NCBI GenBank assembly: GCA_945831575.1
Contig: CAMACX010000018.1
Span: 1 to 56,211 of the forward strand
DNA: 56,211 nt
From: an uncultured Mediterranea sp.
GTDB lineage: Bacteria; Bacteroidota; Bacteroidia; Bacteroidales; Bacteroidaceae
Reading direction: 5' to 3'
Shown: in pieces, positions 46,807 through 56,210 of the stretch
Numbering within the stretch: position 1 is the stretch's first letter
Layout of the letters: every line of letters begins with the position of its first letter
Program-made: the position numbers and the translations under genes
Notes under the pieces: generated by a model
Database searches by the model: none
What the model saw: the letters and a program-made list of their open reading frames with translations, nothing else
What the model was told of the DNA's origin: nothing

Positions 46807-47091
46807 AAAACGTAGTCTGCTGTTATGTAAAATATCAAAACATATACAGTTTGCCAAAATGTTTTGTGGAAAATATCCGATAATACGCCTATATCAGTAT
46901 AAGACACCTAGGGGTTGATGGCTCCGCTGGGTAAGGATGCCATGACCTACGGGCTAACGGGCATCGATAGGGTGACCTTCAGGGTCACGGGAGGAGCGTT
47001 GCTCTTGCTCGCGGGCGGAGATGGAGCGGTAAGGCAACTTGTATTATTTTAACTGATGATGATACTTGATTAGCAAATGCCATGGCTGCTC
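46807..47091. other. gene-free spacer before the GH94 gene
   Basis: No convincing gene. 46807-46905 is AT-rich. 46906-47035 is abruptly GC-rich (GGGCTAACGGGCATCG; a small dyad GTGACC/GGTCAC at about 46970-46990), with no in-frame protein I recognise. The GH94 promoter follows. Confidence 0.5.
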
Positions 47092-47122
47092 TTGCGCGGC
47101 TCATCGAAACAGTTTACCTTTG
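47092..47122 (+). promoter_or_regulatory. promoter of the GH94 gene
   Basis: TTG at 47092-47094, 20 bases, TACCTTTG at 47115-47122; 34 bases before the ATG. Confidence 0.68.
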
Positions 47123-47156
47123 ACTGCTTTTTTTAACCAACATAATCATTAAATAT

Positions 47157-49631
47157 ATGCAAGACAAGCAGTTCGGCTACTTTGATGATACGCATCGCGA
47201 ATACGTGATCACCAACCCTCAGACCCCATGGCCCTGGATTAACTACCTGGGCAATGAGGATTTCTTCTCATTGATTTCAAACACGGCAGGAGGCTACTCT
47301 TTTTACAAAGATGCAAAATTTCGTCGCATCACGCGCTATCGTTACAACAGCGTACCGATGGACAATGGTGGCCGCTACTTCTACATCCGCGAAGGGGAGC
47401 GCGTGTGGAGCCCCGGATGGAAACCCTGCAAAACTCCCCTTGACTTCTACGAATGCCGCCACGGCATGAGCTATACCCGCATCACAGGCCGCAAGGAGGA
47501 GGTGGAGGCTTCGGTGCTCTTCTTCGTTCCCCTCGGCATGAAGGCCGAGGTGCAGAAGGTCACGCTCACCAACCGCTCCTCACGTCCCCGCCAGCTACAG
47601 CTCTTCTCCTTCGTGGAGTGGTGCCTCTGGAATGCGGCTACTGACATGGAGAACTTCCAGCGCAACTTCTCCACCGGCGAGGTGGAGGTGGACGGCTCCG
47701 TCATCTTCCACAAGACGGAGTACAAGGAGCGTCGCAACCACTATGCCTACTATAGCGTCAATAGCTCCATTGCAGGGTTTGATACCGACCGCGAGTCGTT
47801 CATCGGGCTCTACAACGGCTTCGAGGCCCCCCAATGCGTGGTGGCCGGCAAGCCATCGAACAGCATCGCCCACGGCTGGAGTCCCATCGCCTCGCATTGC
47901 ATCGAGCTGGAGCTGCAACCCGGTGAGAGCCGCGACTATATCTTCGTGCTGGGCTATGAGGAGAATGACCAGGAGGAGAAATTTGCTCCGGCGGACGACT
48001 CCCTGCTGCAGAGCACCCCTTCGTGCCCCGTGGTGAACAAAGCCAAGGCGCGTCAGACGCTTGCTGCCCTGGCTACCGTGGAGCAGGTGGATGAGGCTTT
48101 TGCCGCCCTGAGGCACTACTGGGACCAATTGCTCAGCATCTTCAGCGTCCAGACAGGCGAGGAGAAGCTCAACCGCATGGTCAACATCTGGAATCAGTAC
48201 CAGTGCATGGTGACCTTCAACATGAGCCGTTCGGCCTCCTTCTTCGAGAGCGGCATTGGCCGGGGCATGGGCTTCCGCGACAGCAACCAGGACCTTGTGG
48301 GCTTCGTGCATCAGATACCCGGACGTGCCCGCACGCGCATCATTGACATTGCTTCCACCCAGTTTCCTGACGGAGGTTGCTACCACCAGTACCAGCCCCT
48401 CACCAAGCGGGGCAACAACGACATCGGCGGCGGATTCAACGACGACCCCATGTGGCTCATCTTCGGCACCACGGCCTACATCAAGGAGACGGGCGACTTC
48501 ACCATCCTTGACGAGCCCGTACCCTTCGACAACCAGCCCGGGTCGGAGGTGTCGCTCATGGAGCACCTGCGCGTATCATTCAATCACGTGGTGGAGAACC
48601 TGGGTCCCCACCGCCTGCCTCTCATCGGGCGTGCCGACTGGAACGACTGCCTCAACCTGAACTGCTTCTCGGGCGACCCCAACGAGTCCTTCCAGACCAC
48701 CGAGAACAATACGGAAGGTTCGAAGGCCGAATCGCTCATGATAGCCGGCCTCTTCGTGGTGTGCGGACGCGAATATGCCCTCCTCTGCCGCCGCACGGGA
48801 CGTGCCGAAGAGGCTGTCCGTGCCGAAGCCTGTGTGGCCGACATGGTGGAGGCGGTCAAGCAGCACGGCTGGGATGGCGACTGGTACCTGCGGGCCTACG
48901 ACTTCTATGGTCGCAAGGTGGGTTCGAAGGAGAACAAGGAGGGACAAATCTTCATCGAGAGCCAAGGCTGGTGTACGATGGCCGGCATCGGACTGGAAGA
49001 GGGTCTGGTGGAGCGGGCACTCGACTCCGTGAAGGAGCGTCTCGACTGCGAGCATGGCATTGTGCTCAACAATCCCCCCTTCACCACCTACGTGATGGAG
49101 TATGGCGAGATCTCCACCTATCCTGCCGGCTACAAGGAGAATGCCGGTATCTTCTGCCACAACAACCCCTGGGTCATCATCGGTGAGACCGTGGCGGGCC
49201 GAGGCGACGATGCCTGGGAACACTACCGCAAAATCTGCCCCTCCTATACCGAGGAGCACAGCGCCCTGCACAAGGTGGAGCCTTACGTCTGCTGCCAGAT
49301 GGTAGCCGGCAAGGATGCGGCCCGTCCCGGCGAGGGCAAAAACAGCTGGCTTACAGGTACAGCCGCCTGGATGTGGTACGCCATCACCCAATACATCCTC
49401 GGCATTCATCCCACCTACGACGGGTTGGCGATAGACCCCTGCATCCCGTCCGGTTGGAAGGAGTTCAGCGTGAAGCGTCTTTTCCGTGGGGCCGAGTATG
49501 ACATCCTGGTGCAAAATCTGCGCGGTGTCTGTCGGGGTGTGACCTCCGTCACGCTCGATGGCCAACCGATAGAAGGCAATCGGCTGCCCCTCTGCAACGG
49601 TGGCCTGCACCACGTAGTAGTAACCCTGTAA
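47157..49631 (+). CDS. GH94 family phosphorylase (cellobiose phosphorylase-like)
   Basis: 824 aa, no signal peptide, so cytoplasmic. Full-length GH94: N-terminal sandwich ([20 protein letters not shown]), linker, alpha/alpha barrel with [10 protein letters not shown] (likely general acid Asp497) and a C-terminal beta jelly roll. The length equals that of cellobiose phosphorylases (about 820 aa). It would split a beta-glucosyl disaccharide with phosphate to glucose 1-phosphate plus a sugar, saving ATP. Cellobiose is the likely substrate given GH5 downstream, but related disaccharides are possible. Confidence 0.9.
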   Translation: MQDKQFGYFDDTHREYVITNPQTPWPWINYLGNEDFFSLISNTAGGYSFYKDAKFRRITRYRYNSVPMDNGGRYFYIREGERVWSPGWKPCKTPLDFYECRHGMSYTRITGRKEEVEASVLFFVPLGMKAEVQKVTLTNRSSRPRQLQLFSFVEWCLWNAATDMENFQRNFSTGEVEVDGSVIFHKTEYKERRNHYAYYSVNSSIAGFDTDRESFIGLYNGFEAPQCVVAGKPSNSIAHGWSPIASHCIELELQPGESRDYIFVLGYEENDQEEKFAPADDSLLQSTPSCPVVNKAKARQTLAALATVEQVDEAFAALRHYWDQLLSIFSVQTGEEKLNRMVNIWNQYQCMVTFNMSRSASFFESGIGRGMGFRDSNQDLVGFVHQIPGRARTRIIDIASTQFPDGGCYHQYQPLTKRGNNDIGGGFNDDPMWLIFGTTAYIKETGDFTILDEPVPFDNQPGSEVSLMEHLRVSFNHVVENLGPHRLPLIGRADWNDCLNLNCFSGDPNESFQTTENNTEGSKAESLMIAGLFVVCGREYALLCRRTGRAEEAVRAEACVADMVEAVKQHGWDGDWYLRAYDFYGRKVGSKENKEGQIFIESQGWCTMAGIGLEEGLVERALDSVKERLDCEHGIVLNNPPFTTYVMEYGEISTYPAGYKENAGIFCHNNPWVIIGETVAGRGDDAWEHYRKICPSYTEEHSALHKVEPYVCCQMVAGKDAARPGEGKNSWLTGTAAWMWYAITQYILGIHPTYDGLAIDPCIPSGWKEFSVKRLFRGAEYDILVQNLRGVCRGVTSVTLDGQPIEGNRLPLCNGGLHHVVVTL

Positions 49632-49637
49632 CCGCGT

Positions 49638-49813
49638 TGCCAGCGTCCTTACAACCATCATATACTGTCCTTATGACAATAATATATCGTCCTAACGACT
49701 ATAATATATCGTCCTTATGACAATCATATACTGTCCGAACACGATTCAAATATCATCCGAACGCCATTCAAATATCATCTGCACGCCATTCAAATATCAT
49801 CTGCACGCCATGA
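49638..49813 (+). repeat. 22-bp array, 8 units, filling the GH94-GH2 spacer
   Basis: Eight 22-base units begin at 49638, 49660, 49682, 49704, 49726, 49748, 49770 and 49792. Early units read ATATATCGTCC then TTATGACAAT; late units read AAATATCATCT then GCACGCCATT. Only 6 bases separate the GH94 stop from the array, and the last unit ends ...GCACGCCATGA, containing the GH2 start ATG (49810). The upstream in-frame ATG at 49717 lies inside the array. Confidence 0.88.
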
Positions 49814-52224
49814 GAAAATGTCATTTCCTCCTCCTGTTTTTGCTGCTGACTTCCATCGGTCTTTCTGCCCAAGTGCGGCAACGGCTCTCTCTGGATGAAG
49901 GGTGGGAGTTTGCCTTTGGTGATGCCTCATCGCCCGAACGCGACTTTGGCTGCGGCACCGAGTACTTCAACTACCTGACCAAGGCGGCCTCGATACACAA
50001 CGAAGGCCCCTATTCCCCCAAGTTCCAGCCGGAGAAGTGGGGGAAGGAGTGGACTACGGTCAGCCTGCCCCACGACTGGGTGGTGAGCCTGCCCTATGCC
50101 GCCGAGGCCAGCCACAGCCACGGCTACAAGCAGGTGGGCTACCGCTATCCATCCACCTCGGTGGGGTGGTACCGCAAGCACCTGCCGATAGCTGCCGAAG
50201 AGCGTGGGAGCCACTTCATGTTGCAGTTTGACGGCATCTTCCGCGATTCGCGGGTATGGATCAACGGTTTCTACCTGGGCGGTGAACCGAGTGGCTATGC
50301 CCAGCAGACCTACGACATCACAGAGTACCTCAACTACGGGGGCGACAACCTGATCTGCGTGCGGGCCGATGCCACGCTGGAGGAGGGGTGGTTCTACGAG
50401 GGCGCCGGCGTCTACCGCCACACCTGGCTGGTCAAGACCCATCCCCTTCATGTAGCCCCCTGCGGCACCTTTGCGCAGGTGGAGTTTCCCGACCAGGCGG
50501 GTTGGAGCAAAGCCGTCGTACAGCTGCAGACCACGGTGGACAATCAGGGCCTCACCCCCTTGTCCTACCGGCTGGTCCATCGCCTGCTCGATGCGGAGGG
50601 CAAGGAGGTCGCCACAGCGACCCATGCGGGAGGCGAACTGCTGGCCAAGGCATCGGCCACTTCCACCTCCACCCTGGAGGTTAACCAACCCCACCTCTGG
50701 AGTACCGATTCACCTTATTTATATCATATAGCGACCGAAGTGTGGCAGGAGGGTCAGCTGACCGATACCTACACCACCCGTATCGGCCTGCGCCACGTGG
50801 CCTTTGATGCCGACCGCGGCTTCCTGCTCAATGGCCGTCCACTCAAGCTCAAGGGGGTGAATATGCACCAGGACCATGCCGGCGTGGGGAGTGCGATGCC
50901 CGATGCCCTCCAGCGTTACCGCCTGCTCAAGCTCAAGGAGATGGGCTGCAACGCCTACCGGGCCAGCCACAACCCCATGACGCCCGAGACCCTGGATGCC
51001 TGCGACGAACTGGGCATCCTCGTGATTGAGGAGAACCGCCTGACGGGCATCAACCGCGAGCACCTCCGCCTGCTGGAGCAGATGATACGCCGTGACCGCA
51101 ACCACCCCAGCATCATCCTCTGGAGTGTGGGCAACGAAGAGTGGGGCATCGAGTGGAAGGAGCAGAGCGAATGGATTGTGGCCTCCCTGCGCGAGTATGT
51201 GCACCGCCTGGACCCCTCGCGCCTGATGACCGTGGCCACCAGCGGAGGCCCCAACATTGTGAAGCCCGCCGATGTGGCCGGCTACAACTACATCCTGCAG
51301 AATCCCGTGGAGCAGCACCGGGCCGACTATCCTACACGCTGTGCTGTGGGCACAGAGGAGACCAGCGGTTGCGGTACCCGTGGAGTCTATTTCCCCGATG
51401 CGACGGGGTCCCGTATGCCTGCCATCAACCGTTCACCCCAAGGGCCCGACAGCCTCTACAACTGCATTGAGCGAGGTTGGCAGTTCTACGATGCCCGTCC
51501 GTGGCTGGGCGGCCTCTTCTACTGGACCGGCTTTGACTACCGTGGCGAGCCCAATCCGCTCAAGTACCCCGCCACCGGTTCGCAGTTTGGCCTCTACGAC
51601 TACTGCGGCTTCCCGAAGGACGAGGTGTGGTACCTCAAGGCGTGGTGGACGGACGAGCCCGTGCTCCACCTGCTCCCCCATTGGAACCTCCAAGGCCACG
51701 AGGGCGAGCTTATCGACGTATGGGCCTACAGCAACTGCGACGAGGTAGAGCTACGAGTGAATGGCCGGAGCTATGGCCGTCAGCCGATGCCCCGTGGTGG
51801 TCACCTCAGCTGGAAGGTACCCTACCAGCCCGGCCGCCTGCAGGCCATCGGCTATAAGCAAGGCCGCCGTCAGCTCACCACCGAGGTACGTACCACCGGT
51901 CCCGCCATGCGCCTCGTGATTGCAGAGGAGTATGCCCAGAGCAATTGCCACATCTACACCGTGCAGGCCGTGGATGCCAAGGGCCGTCTGGTACCCGATG
52001 CCTGTATCCCCTTCCAGGTCAAGGTGGAGGGCGAGGGTGTGCGCATCCTGGGGTGTGGTAATGGCGACTCCGCCTGGCAAGCCCCGGAGCAACCCACCGA
52101 TGCCAAGGGGCAGGTCATGCACCTGCAGACCTTCAACGGAGTGGCTCAAATCATTCTACAAAATGGTCAATCTTTCGCATCAGTACCAATTATTACATGT
52201 GAAGCCCTAAAAAAAGACAAATAA
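49810..52224 (+). CDS. GH2 family glycosidase (beta-galactosidase/beta-glucosidase type)
   Basis: 804 aa. ATG 49810 is chosen because it starts a signal peptide (FLLLFLLLTSIGLSA); the ATG at 49717 would translate the repeat array. GH2 domains in order, with acid/base Glu443 in SVGNEEWG and probable nucleophile Glu516 or Glu517 in GTEETSG, then a DUF4982-like and Ig-like C-terminus. It is a different lineage from the GH2 at 34457. Substrate is probably a beta-linked terminal sugar from a hemicellulose or glucan. Confidence 0.88.
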   Translation: MRKCHFLLLFLLLTSIGLSAQVRQRLSLDEGWEFAFGDASSPERDFGCGTEYFNYLTKAASIHNEGPYSPKFQPEKWGKEWTTVSLPHDWVVSLPYAAEASHSHGYKQVGYRYPSTSVGWYRKHLPIAAEERGSHFMLQFDGIFRDSRVWINGFYLGGEPSGYAQQTYDITEYLNYGGDNLICVRADATLEEGWFYEGAGVYRHTWLVKTHPLHVAPCGTFAQVEFPDQAGWSKAVVQLQTTVDNQGLTPLSYRLVHRLLDAEGKEVATATHAGGELLAKASATSTSTLEVNQPHLWSTDSPYLYHIATEVWQEGQLTDTYTTRIGLRHVAFDADRGFLLNGRPLKLKGVNMHQDHAGVGSAMPDALQRYRLLKLKEMGCNAYRASHNPMTPETLDACDELGILVIEENRLTGINREHLRLLEQMIRRDRNHPSIILWSVGNEEWGIEWKEQSEWIVASLREYVHRLDPSRLMTVATSGGPNIVKPADVAGYNYILQNPVEQHRADYPTRCAVGTEETSGCGTRGVYFPDATGSRMPAINRSPQGPDSLYNCIERGWQFYDARPWLGGLFYWTGFDYRGEPNPLKYPATGSQFGLYDYCGFPKDEVWYLKAWWTDEPVLHLLPHWNLQGHEGELIDVWAYSNCDEVELRVNGRSYGRQPMPRGGHLSWKVPYQPGRLQAIGYKQGRRQLTTEVRTTGPAMRLVIAEEYAQSNCHIYTVQAVDAKGRLVPDACIPFQVKVEGEGVRILGCGNGDSAWQAPEQPTDAKGQVMHLQTFNGVAQIILQNGQSFASVPIITCEALKKDK

Positions 52225-52228
52225 TACC

Positions 52229-52258
52229 TTTGCAATCTAAAAAAAACGACTACTTTTG
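52229..52258 (+). promoter_or_regulatory. promoter region of the AraC regulator
   Basis: TTTG at 52229-52232, 18 bases, TACTTTTG at 52251-52258. A second -7-like TACCTTTG lies at 52225-52232, overlapping the -33. The transcript would start near 52264, fixing the gene's start at 52289. Confidence 0.6.
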
Positions 52259-52288
52259 TCGGCGAAGACAAAAATTAAAGAAATCACC

Positions 52289-53176
52289 ATGGAGAACCAA
52301 AACTACATTTTACACGAGATAACTCCCCTCTCTGACCGCGACTGTTTCTACATTGCCGACCGTACGAAGACGGAGTTTACCTACCCCATCCACAGCCACG
52401 TGGAGTATGAGCTCAACTTCATCGCCCATGGTGCAGGCGTAAGGCGCGTGGTAGGTGACTCGTCGGAAGTGATAGGTGACTACGACCTGGTGCTCATCAC
52501 GGGCAAAGAACTGGAGCATGTCTGGGAGCAGCACGAATGCCATTCGCCCCTGATCCGGGAGATTACCATCCAGTTCTCTTCCTCCTTCCTCCATAGCAGC
52601 CTGCTCCAGAAGAATCAGTTCACCACCATCCGCAACATGCTCGACAAGGCGCAATGCGGATTGGCCTTCCCGATGGAGGCCATCTTCAAAATCTACAACC
52701 GGCTCAACCTGCTGGCTACCGAGGAGCAGGGGTTCATGGCCGTGATAGACTTCCTGACCATCCTCTACGAGTTGTCGCTCTTCGATGATGCACGCCAGCT
52801 CTCTAGCTCATCGTTTGCCAAGATCGAGACCGTCAACGAGTCGCGCCGTGTGCAGAAGGTGCAGCGCTACATCAACGCCCACTACCAGGAGGAGATCCGT
52901 CTGGGTCAGCTGGCCGACCTGGTAGGCATGACCCCCGTGGCCTTCAGCCGCTTCTTCCGCCTGCGCACTGGCAAGACGCTGTCCGACTACATCATCGACA
53001 TCCGCCTGGGATACGCCACGCGGCTGTTGGTCGATTCGGCCCGCACCGTGGCCGAGATCTGTTACGACACAGGCTTCAACAACATCTCCAACTTCAACCG
53101 CATGTTCAAGCGCAAGAAGGGCTGCTCGCCCAAGGATTTCCGGGAGAACTACCATAAGAAGAAGAATCTCGTGTGA
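52289..53176 (+). CDS. AraC family transcriptional regulator
   Basis: 295 aa from ATG 52289; an in-frame TTG at 52256 lies in the promoter. N-terminal cupin-like sensor (YPIHSHVEYELNFI) and C-terminal double helix-turn-helix (about 190-290: LADLVGMTPVAFSRFFR; VAEICYDTGFNNISNFNRMF). It lies between GH2 and GH5 and probably responds to a sugar from their substrate. A shared box upstream of the CE7 gene is a candidate site for it, but that is inference. Confidence 0.92.
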   Translation: MENQNYILHEITPLSDRDCFYIADRTKTEFTYPIHSHVEYELNFIAHGAGVRRVVGDSSEVIGDYDLVLITGKELEHVWEQHECHSPLIREITIQFSSSFLHSSLLQKNQFTTIRNMLDKAQCGLAFPMEAIFKIYNRLNLLATEEQGFMAVIDFLTILYELSLFDDARQLSSSSFAKIETVNESRRVQKVQRYINAHYQEEIRLGQLADLVGMTPVAFSRFFRLRTGKTLSDYIIDIRLGYATRLLVDSARTVAEICYDTGFNNISNFNRMFKRKKGCSPKDFRENYHKKKNLV

Positions 53177-53260
53177 GTTACGGGTTACGTCTTCCCGCTT
53201 CATGCGGGACAAGGGGACTCATCAACTTAAATAGATTAAACATAAAAAAACAACAACATC

Positions 53261-54598
53261 ATGACACGACTCAAACTGATGGGCTTCTTCCTGGCCATCT
53301 TCCTTCTGGGGTCCACTACCTACGCCTGCTCGGGTGGCGACTCTGACACACAGACCGAGCAGAAGCCCGACCCAGACCCGACACCTACTCCTGAGCCTGA
53401 CCCCGAGCCGGAACCGGAGGCCGTACCCGGTCCCGATGCCAACCGCACTCCGGGGATTGATGCCACTTCGCCTGCGACAGTAGCCAAGAGCCTGGGCCTG
53501 GGATGGAACCTGGGCAACCAACTGGATGCGCACAGCAATGGCGACCCCGATGAGACCGCGTGGGGCAACCCCAAGGTGACACAGGAAGCCATCAAACAGG
53601 TGGCCAAAGCCGGCTTCACCACCATCCGCATCCCCGTGACCTGGATCAACAAGGTAGGTCCCGCTCCCGACTATACGATTGATGCCGCTTGGCTCAACCG
53701 CGTGGCCGAAGTGCTCTTCTATGCCGAGAATGCCAACCTCAACGTCATCCTCAACACCCATCACGACGGGGGCGACAGCAAGTACTGGCTCAACATCAAG
53801 GAGGCCGCCAAGGACGAGGAGGTCAACCAAGCCGTCAAGGCCCAGCTCACGGCCATGTGGACCCAGATAGCCACCAAGTTCAAGAACAAAGGCCACTTCC
53901 TCATCTTCGAGGGGATGAACGAGATTCAGGATGGCGGCTGGGGCTGGGGCGAGAACCGTGAAGACGGAGGCCGCCAGTATGCCGTGCTCAACGAGTGGAA
54001 CCAGGCGTTTGTCGATGCCGTGCGTGCCGTGGGCGGGGAGAATGAGCAACGTTTCCTCGGCATCCCGGGCTACTGCACCAATCCCGACCTCACCATCGAG
54101 CACCTCGTCCTCCCCAAGGACCCTGCCAACCGCCTGCTCGTCTCCGTCCACTTCTATGATCCCTACACCTACACCCTGGAGTGCAACTTCTCCCAATGGG
54201 GCCATACGGCTCAGGCCGGCAAGAAGGAGACGTGGGGCGACGAGAGCAATGTAAAAGAGGTCTTCGGCAAGCTCAAGGCGAAGTTTATCGACCAGGGCGT
54301 GCCCGTCTATCTGGGCGAGATTGGTTGCGTACACCGCAGCAACGAGGCCGACGAGGCCTTCCGCCTCTACTACCTGGAGTACGTGACCTGTGCCGCCCGC
54401 ACCTACGGCCTGGCCCCCATCTATTGGGACAACGGTTCCGACAAGGCCGGCCGCGAATGCTCCGGGCTCTTCAACCGCACCACGGGTGCCTTCCTCAACA
54501 ACGCCGAGCAGGCCGTCAACGCCATGCGCCGGGGAGTCTATGGCTCAGGAAGCGACTACACCCTCGATGCCGTCTATCAGAGAGCCCCCAAGAATTAG
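53261..54598 (+). CDS. GH5 family endo-beta-glucanase, surface lipoprotein
   Basis: 445 aa. The N-terminal signal ends at Cys (TTYAC-SGGDSD), followed by a Pro/Asp/Glu-rich linker (about 30-60), typical of surface lipoproteins. GH5 catalytic domain: GWNLGNQLDA, acid/base Glu221 in EGMNEIQ, nucleophile Glu353 in LGEIGC. It should cut beta-1,4-glucan, mixed-linkage glucan or xyloglucan internally; its products would suit the GH94 and GH3 enzymes. 84 bases after araC, no clear promoter in the gap. Confidence 0.92.
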   Translation: MTRLKLMGFFLAIFLLGSTTYACSGGDSDTQTEQKPDPDPTPTPEPDPEPEPEAVPGPDANRTPGIDATSPATVAKSLGLGWNLGNQLDAHSNGDPDETAWGNPKVTQEAIKQVAKAGFTTIRIPVTWINKVGPAPDYTIDAAWLNRVAEVLFYAENANLNVILNTHHDGGDSKYWLNIKEAAKDEEVNQAVKAQLTAMWTQIATKFKNKGHFLIFEGMNEIQDGGWGWGENREDGGRQYAVLNEWNQAFVDAVRAVGGENEQRFLGIPGYCTNPDLTIEHLVLPKDPANRLLVSVHFYDPYTYTLECNFSQWGHTAQAGKKETWGDESNVKEVFGKLKAKFIDQGVPVYLGEIGCVHRSNEADEAFRLYYLEYVTCAARTYGLAPIYWDNGSDKAGRECSGLFNRTTGAFLNNAEQAVNAMRRGVYGSGSDYTLDAVYQRAPKN

Positions 54599-54622
54599 GC
54601 TTGTTACAACTTGATTACGATT

Positions 54623-54667
54623 AGATAAAATAGTATCGGCATAATCTGAGCATTAGCCCTATTTTTG
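54623..54667 (+). promoter_or_regulatory. CE7-gene promoter with conserved upstream box
   Basis: Box AGATAAAATAGTATC (54623-54637), 22 bases, then -7 TATTTTTG (54660-54667) preceded by AGCCC. No -33 TTTG. The same box and spacing recur at 56050-56094, so this looks like an activator-dependent promoter. Confidence 0.65.
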
Positions 54668-54698
54668 CATCCGAAATTCAAAACCAACAACATCTACC

Positions 54699-55979
54699 AT
54701 GAGGATAAGACAATCCATCATCTGGCTCTTATTAGCCTTCTTTGCATTGCCCGTGGCCGCTCAGGTCCGGGGTAATGAGATTAGTGTAGTGGTATCTCCC
54801 GACCATGCCGACTGGACGTATGGCCTGAAGGAGAAAGCCCGATTCCGCGTGCAAGTCTATAAGGCACAAAACCTCCTCCCGGGAGCCGTCATTGACTACG
54901 AGCTGGGACCCGAGATGTACCCCTCGGAGAAGAAGAGTGCGGTAGCCCTGCCCAAGGGCGAGACCACCCTGACCGCCTCCCTGAGTCAACCCGGGTTCCT
55001 CCGTTGCAAGGTGTGGGCCCATGTGGATGGCCGCACCTACGAGGGACTGGCCACCGCAGCCTATGCCCCCGGGCAGCTGCAACCCACGTCGCAACTTCCT
55101 GCCGACTTCATGGAGTACTGGCAGCATACCCTGGCCGAGGCCCGCAAGGTGCCCCTCGACCTCCGCATGAAGCCCCTGCCCGACCGCTGCACCTCCACCG
55201 ACCAGGTCTATGAGGTGAGCTTCAACACCAAGGCCGGCGGCCACCGCTTCTACGGCATACTCAGCATTCCCAAGGCCGAGGGCCGCTATCCCGCCATCCT
55301 CCGCGTGCCCGGAGCCGGCATCCGTCCTTATACGGGCGACACCTATACCGCCCCGGGCCGTTGCATCACCCTGGAGGTAGGCATCCACGGCATCCCCGTC
55401 ACGCTGGAGCCATCCACCTACGATGCCCTCTGGGGTGCGCTCGACAACTACTGGACCTTCCGCCGCGAGAGCCGCGATGCCATGTACTACCACCGCGTGA
55501 TCGTAGGTGCCCTCCGTGCCGTCGATGTGATCTGCTCCCTGCCGCAGTACAACGGTCAGGCCCTGGCCGTCACAGGCAGCAGCCAGGGAGGCGCCTTGAG
55601 CATCATCACCGCCGCCCTCGATGCGCGCGTCACCTGCCTGGCCGCCGTCCATCCCGCCCTCTGCGACCACGAAGCCTACTTTGCGAAGCGTGCCTGCGGC
55701 TGGCCCCACTACTACAAGACCTATGGTGAGCCCACCCCGACCGAACGAGAGACCCTCCGCTACTACGATACGGCCAACTTCGCCCACTTTGTCAAGCAGA
55801 CGGGTTGGTACAGCTGGGGCTACAACGACGAGGTCTGCCCTCCCACCTCCATCTATGCCGCCTACAACGTCATCCCCGGCCCCAAGGAGCTGCAGCTCTA
55901 CCTGCAGACCGGCCACTACTGGTATCAGGAGCAGTGGGACACCTGGCAGGAGTGGATCCGCCGTCAACTGGGACTTTAG
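54699..55979 (+). CDS. CE7-like acetyl xylan esterase family protein
   Basis: 426 aa with signal peptide (WLLLAFFALPVAA). An N-terminal beta-sandwich (about 22-130) precedes the AXE1-type alpha/beta hydrolase: nucleophile Ser295 in GSSQGG, Asp377 in YNDEVCPPTS, His406 in TGHYWY. It removes acetyl groups from xylan or oligosaccharides. Its promoter carries the conserved box, separating its control from GH5. Confidence 0.9.
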   Translation: MRIRQSIIWLLLAFFALPVAAQVRGNEISVVVSPDHADWTYGLKEKARFRVQVYKAQNLLPGAVIDYELGPEMYPSEKKSAVALPKGETTLTASLSQPGFLRCKVWAHVDGRTYEGLATAAYAPGQLQPTSQLPADFMEYWQHTLAEARKVPLDLRMKPLPDRCTSTDQVYEVSFNTKAGGHRFYGILSIPKAEGRYPAILRVPGAGIRPYTGDTYTAPGRCITLEVGIHGIPVTLEPSTYDALWGALDNYWTFRRESRDAMYYHRVIVGALRAVDVICSLPQYNGQALAVTGSSQGGALSIITAALDARVTCLAAVHPALCDHEAYFAKRACGWPHYYKTYGEPTPTERETLRYYDTANFAHFVKQTGWYSWGYNDEVCPPTSIYAAYNVIPGPKELQLYLQTGHYWYQEQWDTWQEWIRRQLGL

Positions 55980-56049
55980 CCTGTTGAAGCGGGGATTTTT
56001 AGAAAAAATCAAGAGATTTACTAACAGATGCTAATATTATATCAGAGAA

Positions 56050-56094
56050 AGATAAAATAGTATCTGTATGTTTCCTCTATAAGCCCTACTTTTG
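56050..56094 (+). promoter_or_regulatory. promoter with the same box, for a gene beyond the window
   Basis: AGATAAAATAGTATC (56050-56064), 22 bases, TACTTTTG (56087-56094), again preceded by AGCCC. It repeats the arrangement upstream of the CE7 gene exactly. Confidence 0.65.
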
Positions 56095-56202
56095 CAGTTG
56101 GAAAATAAGAATAGATAATATACTTTGTTAAACCATTTAAAACCCCATTAATTGCCGTAAGCGTCCAAAAGTGGTATTAGGAATATAGCATAAATAGCCC
56201 GT

Positions 56203-56210
56203 ACCTTTGC
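56203..56210 (+). promoter_or_regulatory. second -7 box at the window edge
   Basis: TACCTTTG preceded by AGCCCG, so there may be two promoters in series for the next gene. The window ends before any start codon. Confidence 0.4.

Noticed and set aside
46906..47035. Possible further 11/22-bp array in the GC-rich spacer
   Set aside because: Apparent repeats (AGGGT...AGGGT) are 12 apart and phase is not kept beyond two units.
49717..49809. N-terminal extension of the GH2 gene from ATG 49717
   Set aside because: It would translate the repeat array and bury the signal peptide that begins at 49810.
49638..49813. CRISPR array
   Set aside because: Repeats are contiguous with no unique spacers, drift along the array, and there are no cas genes.
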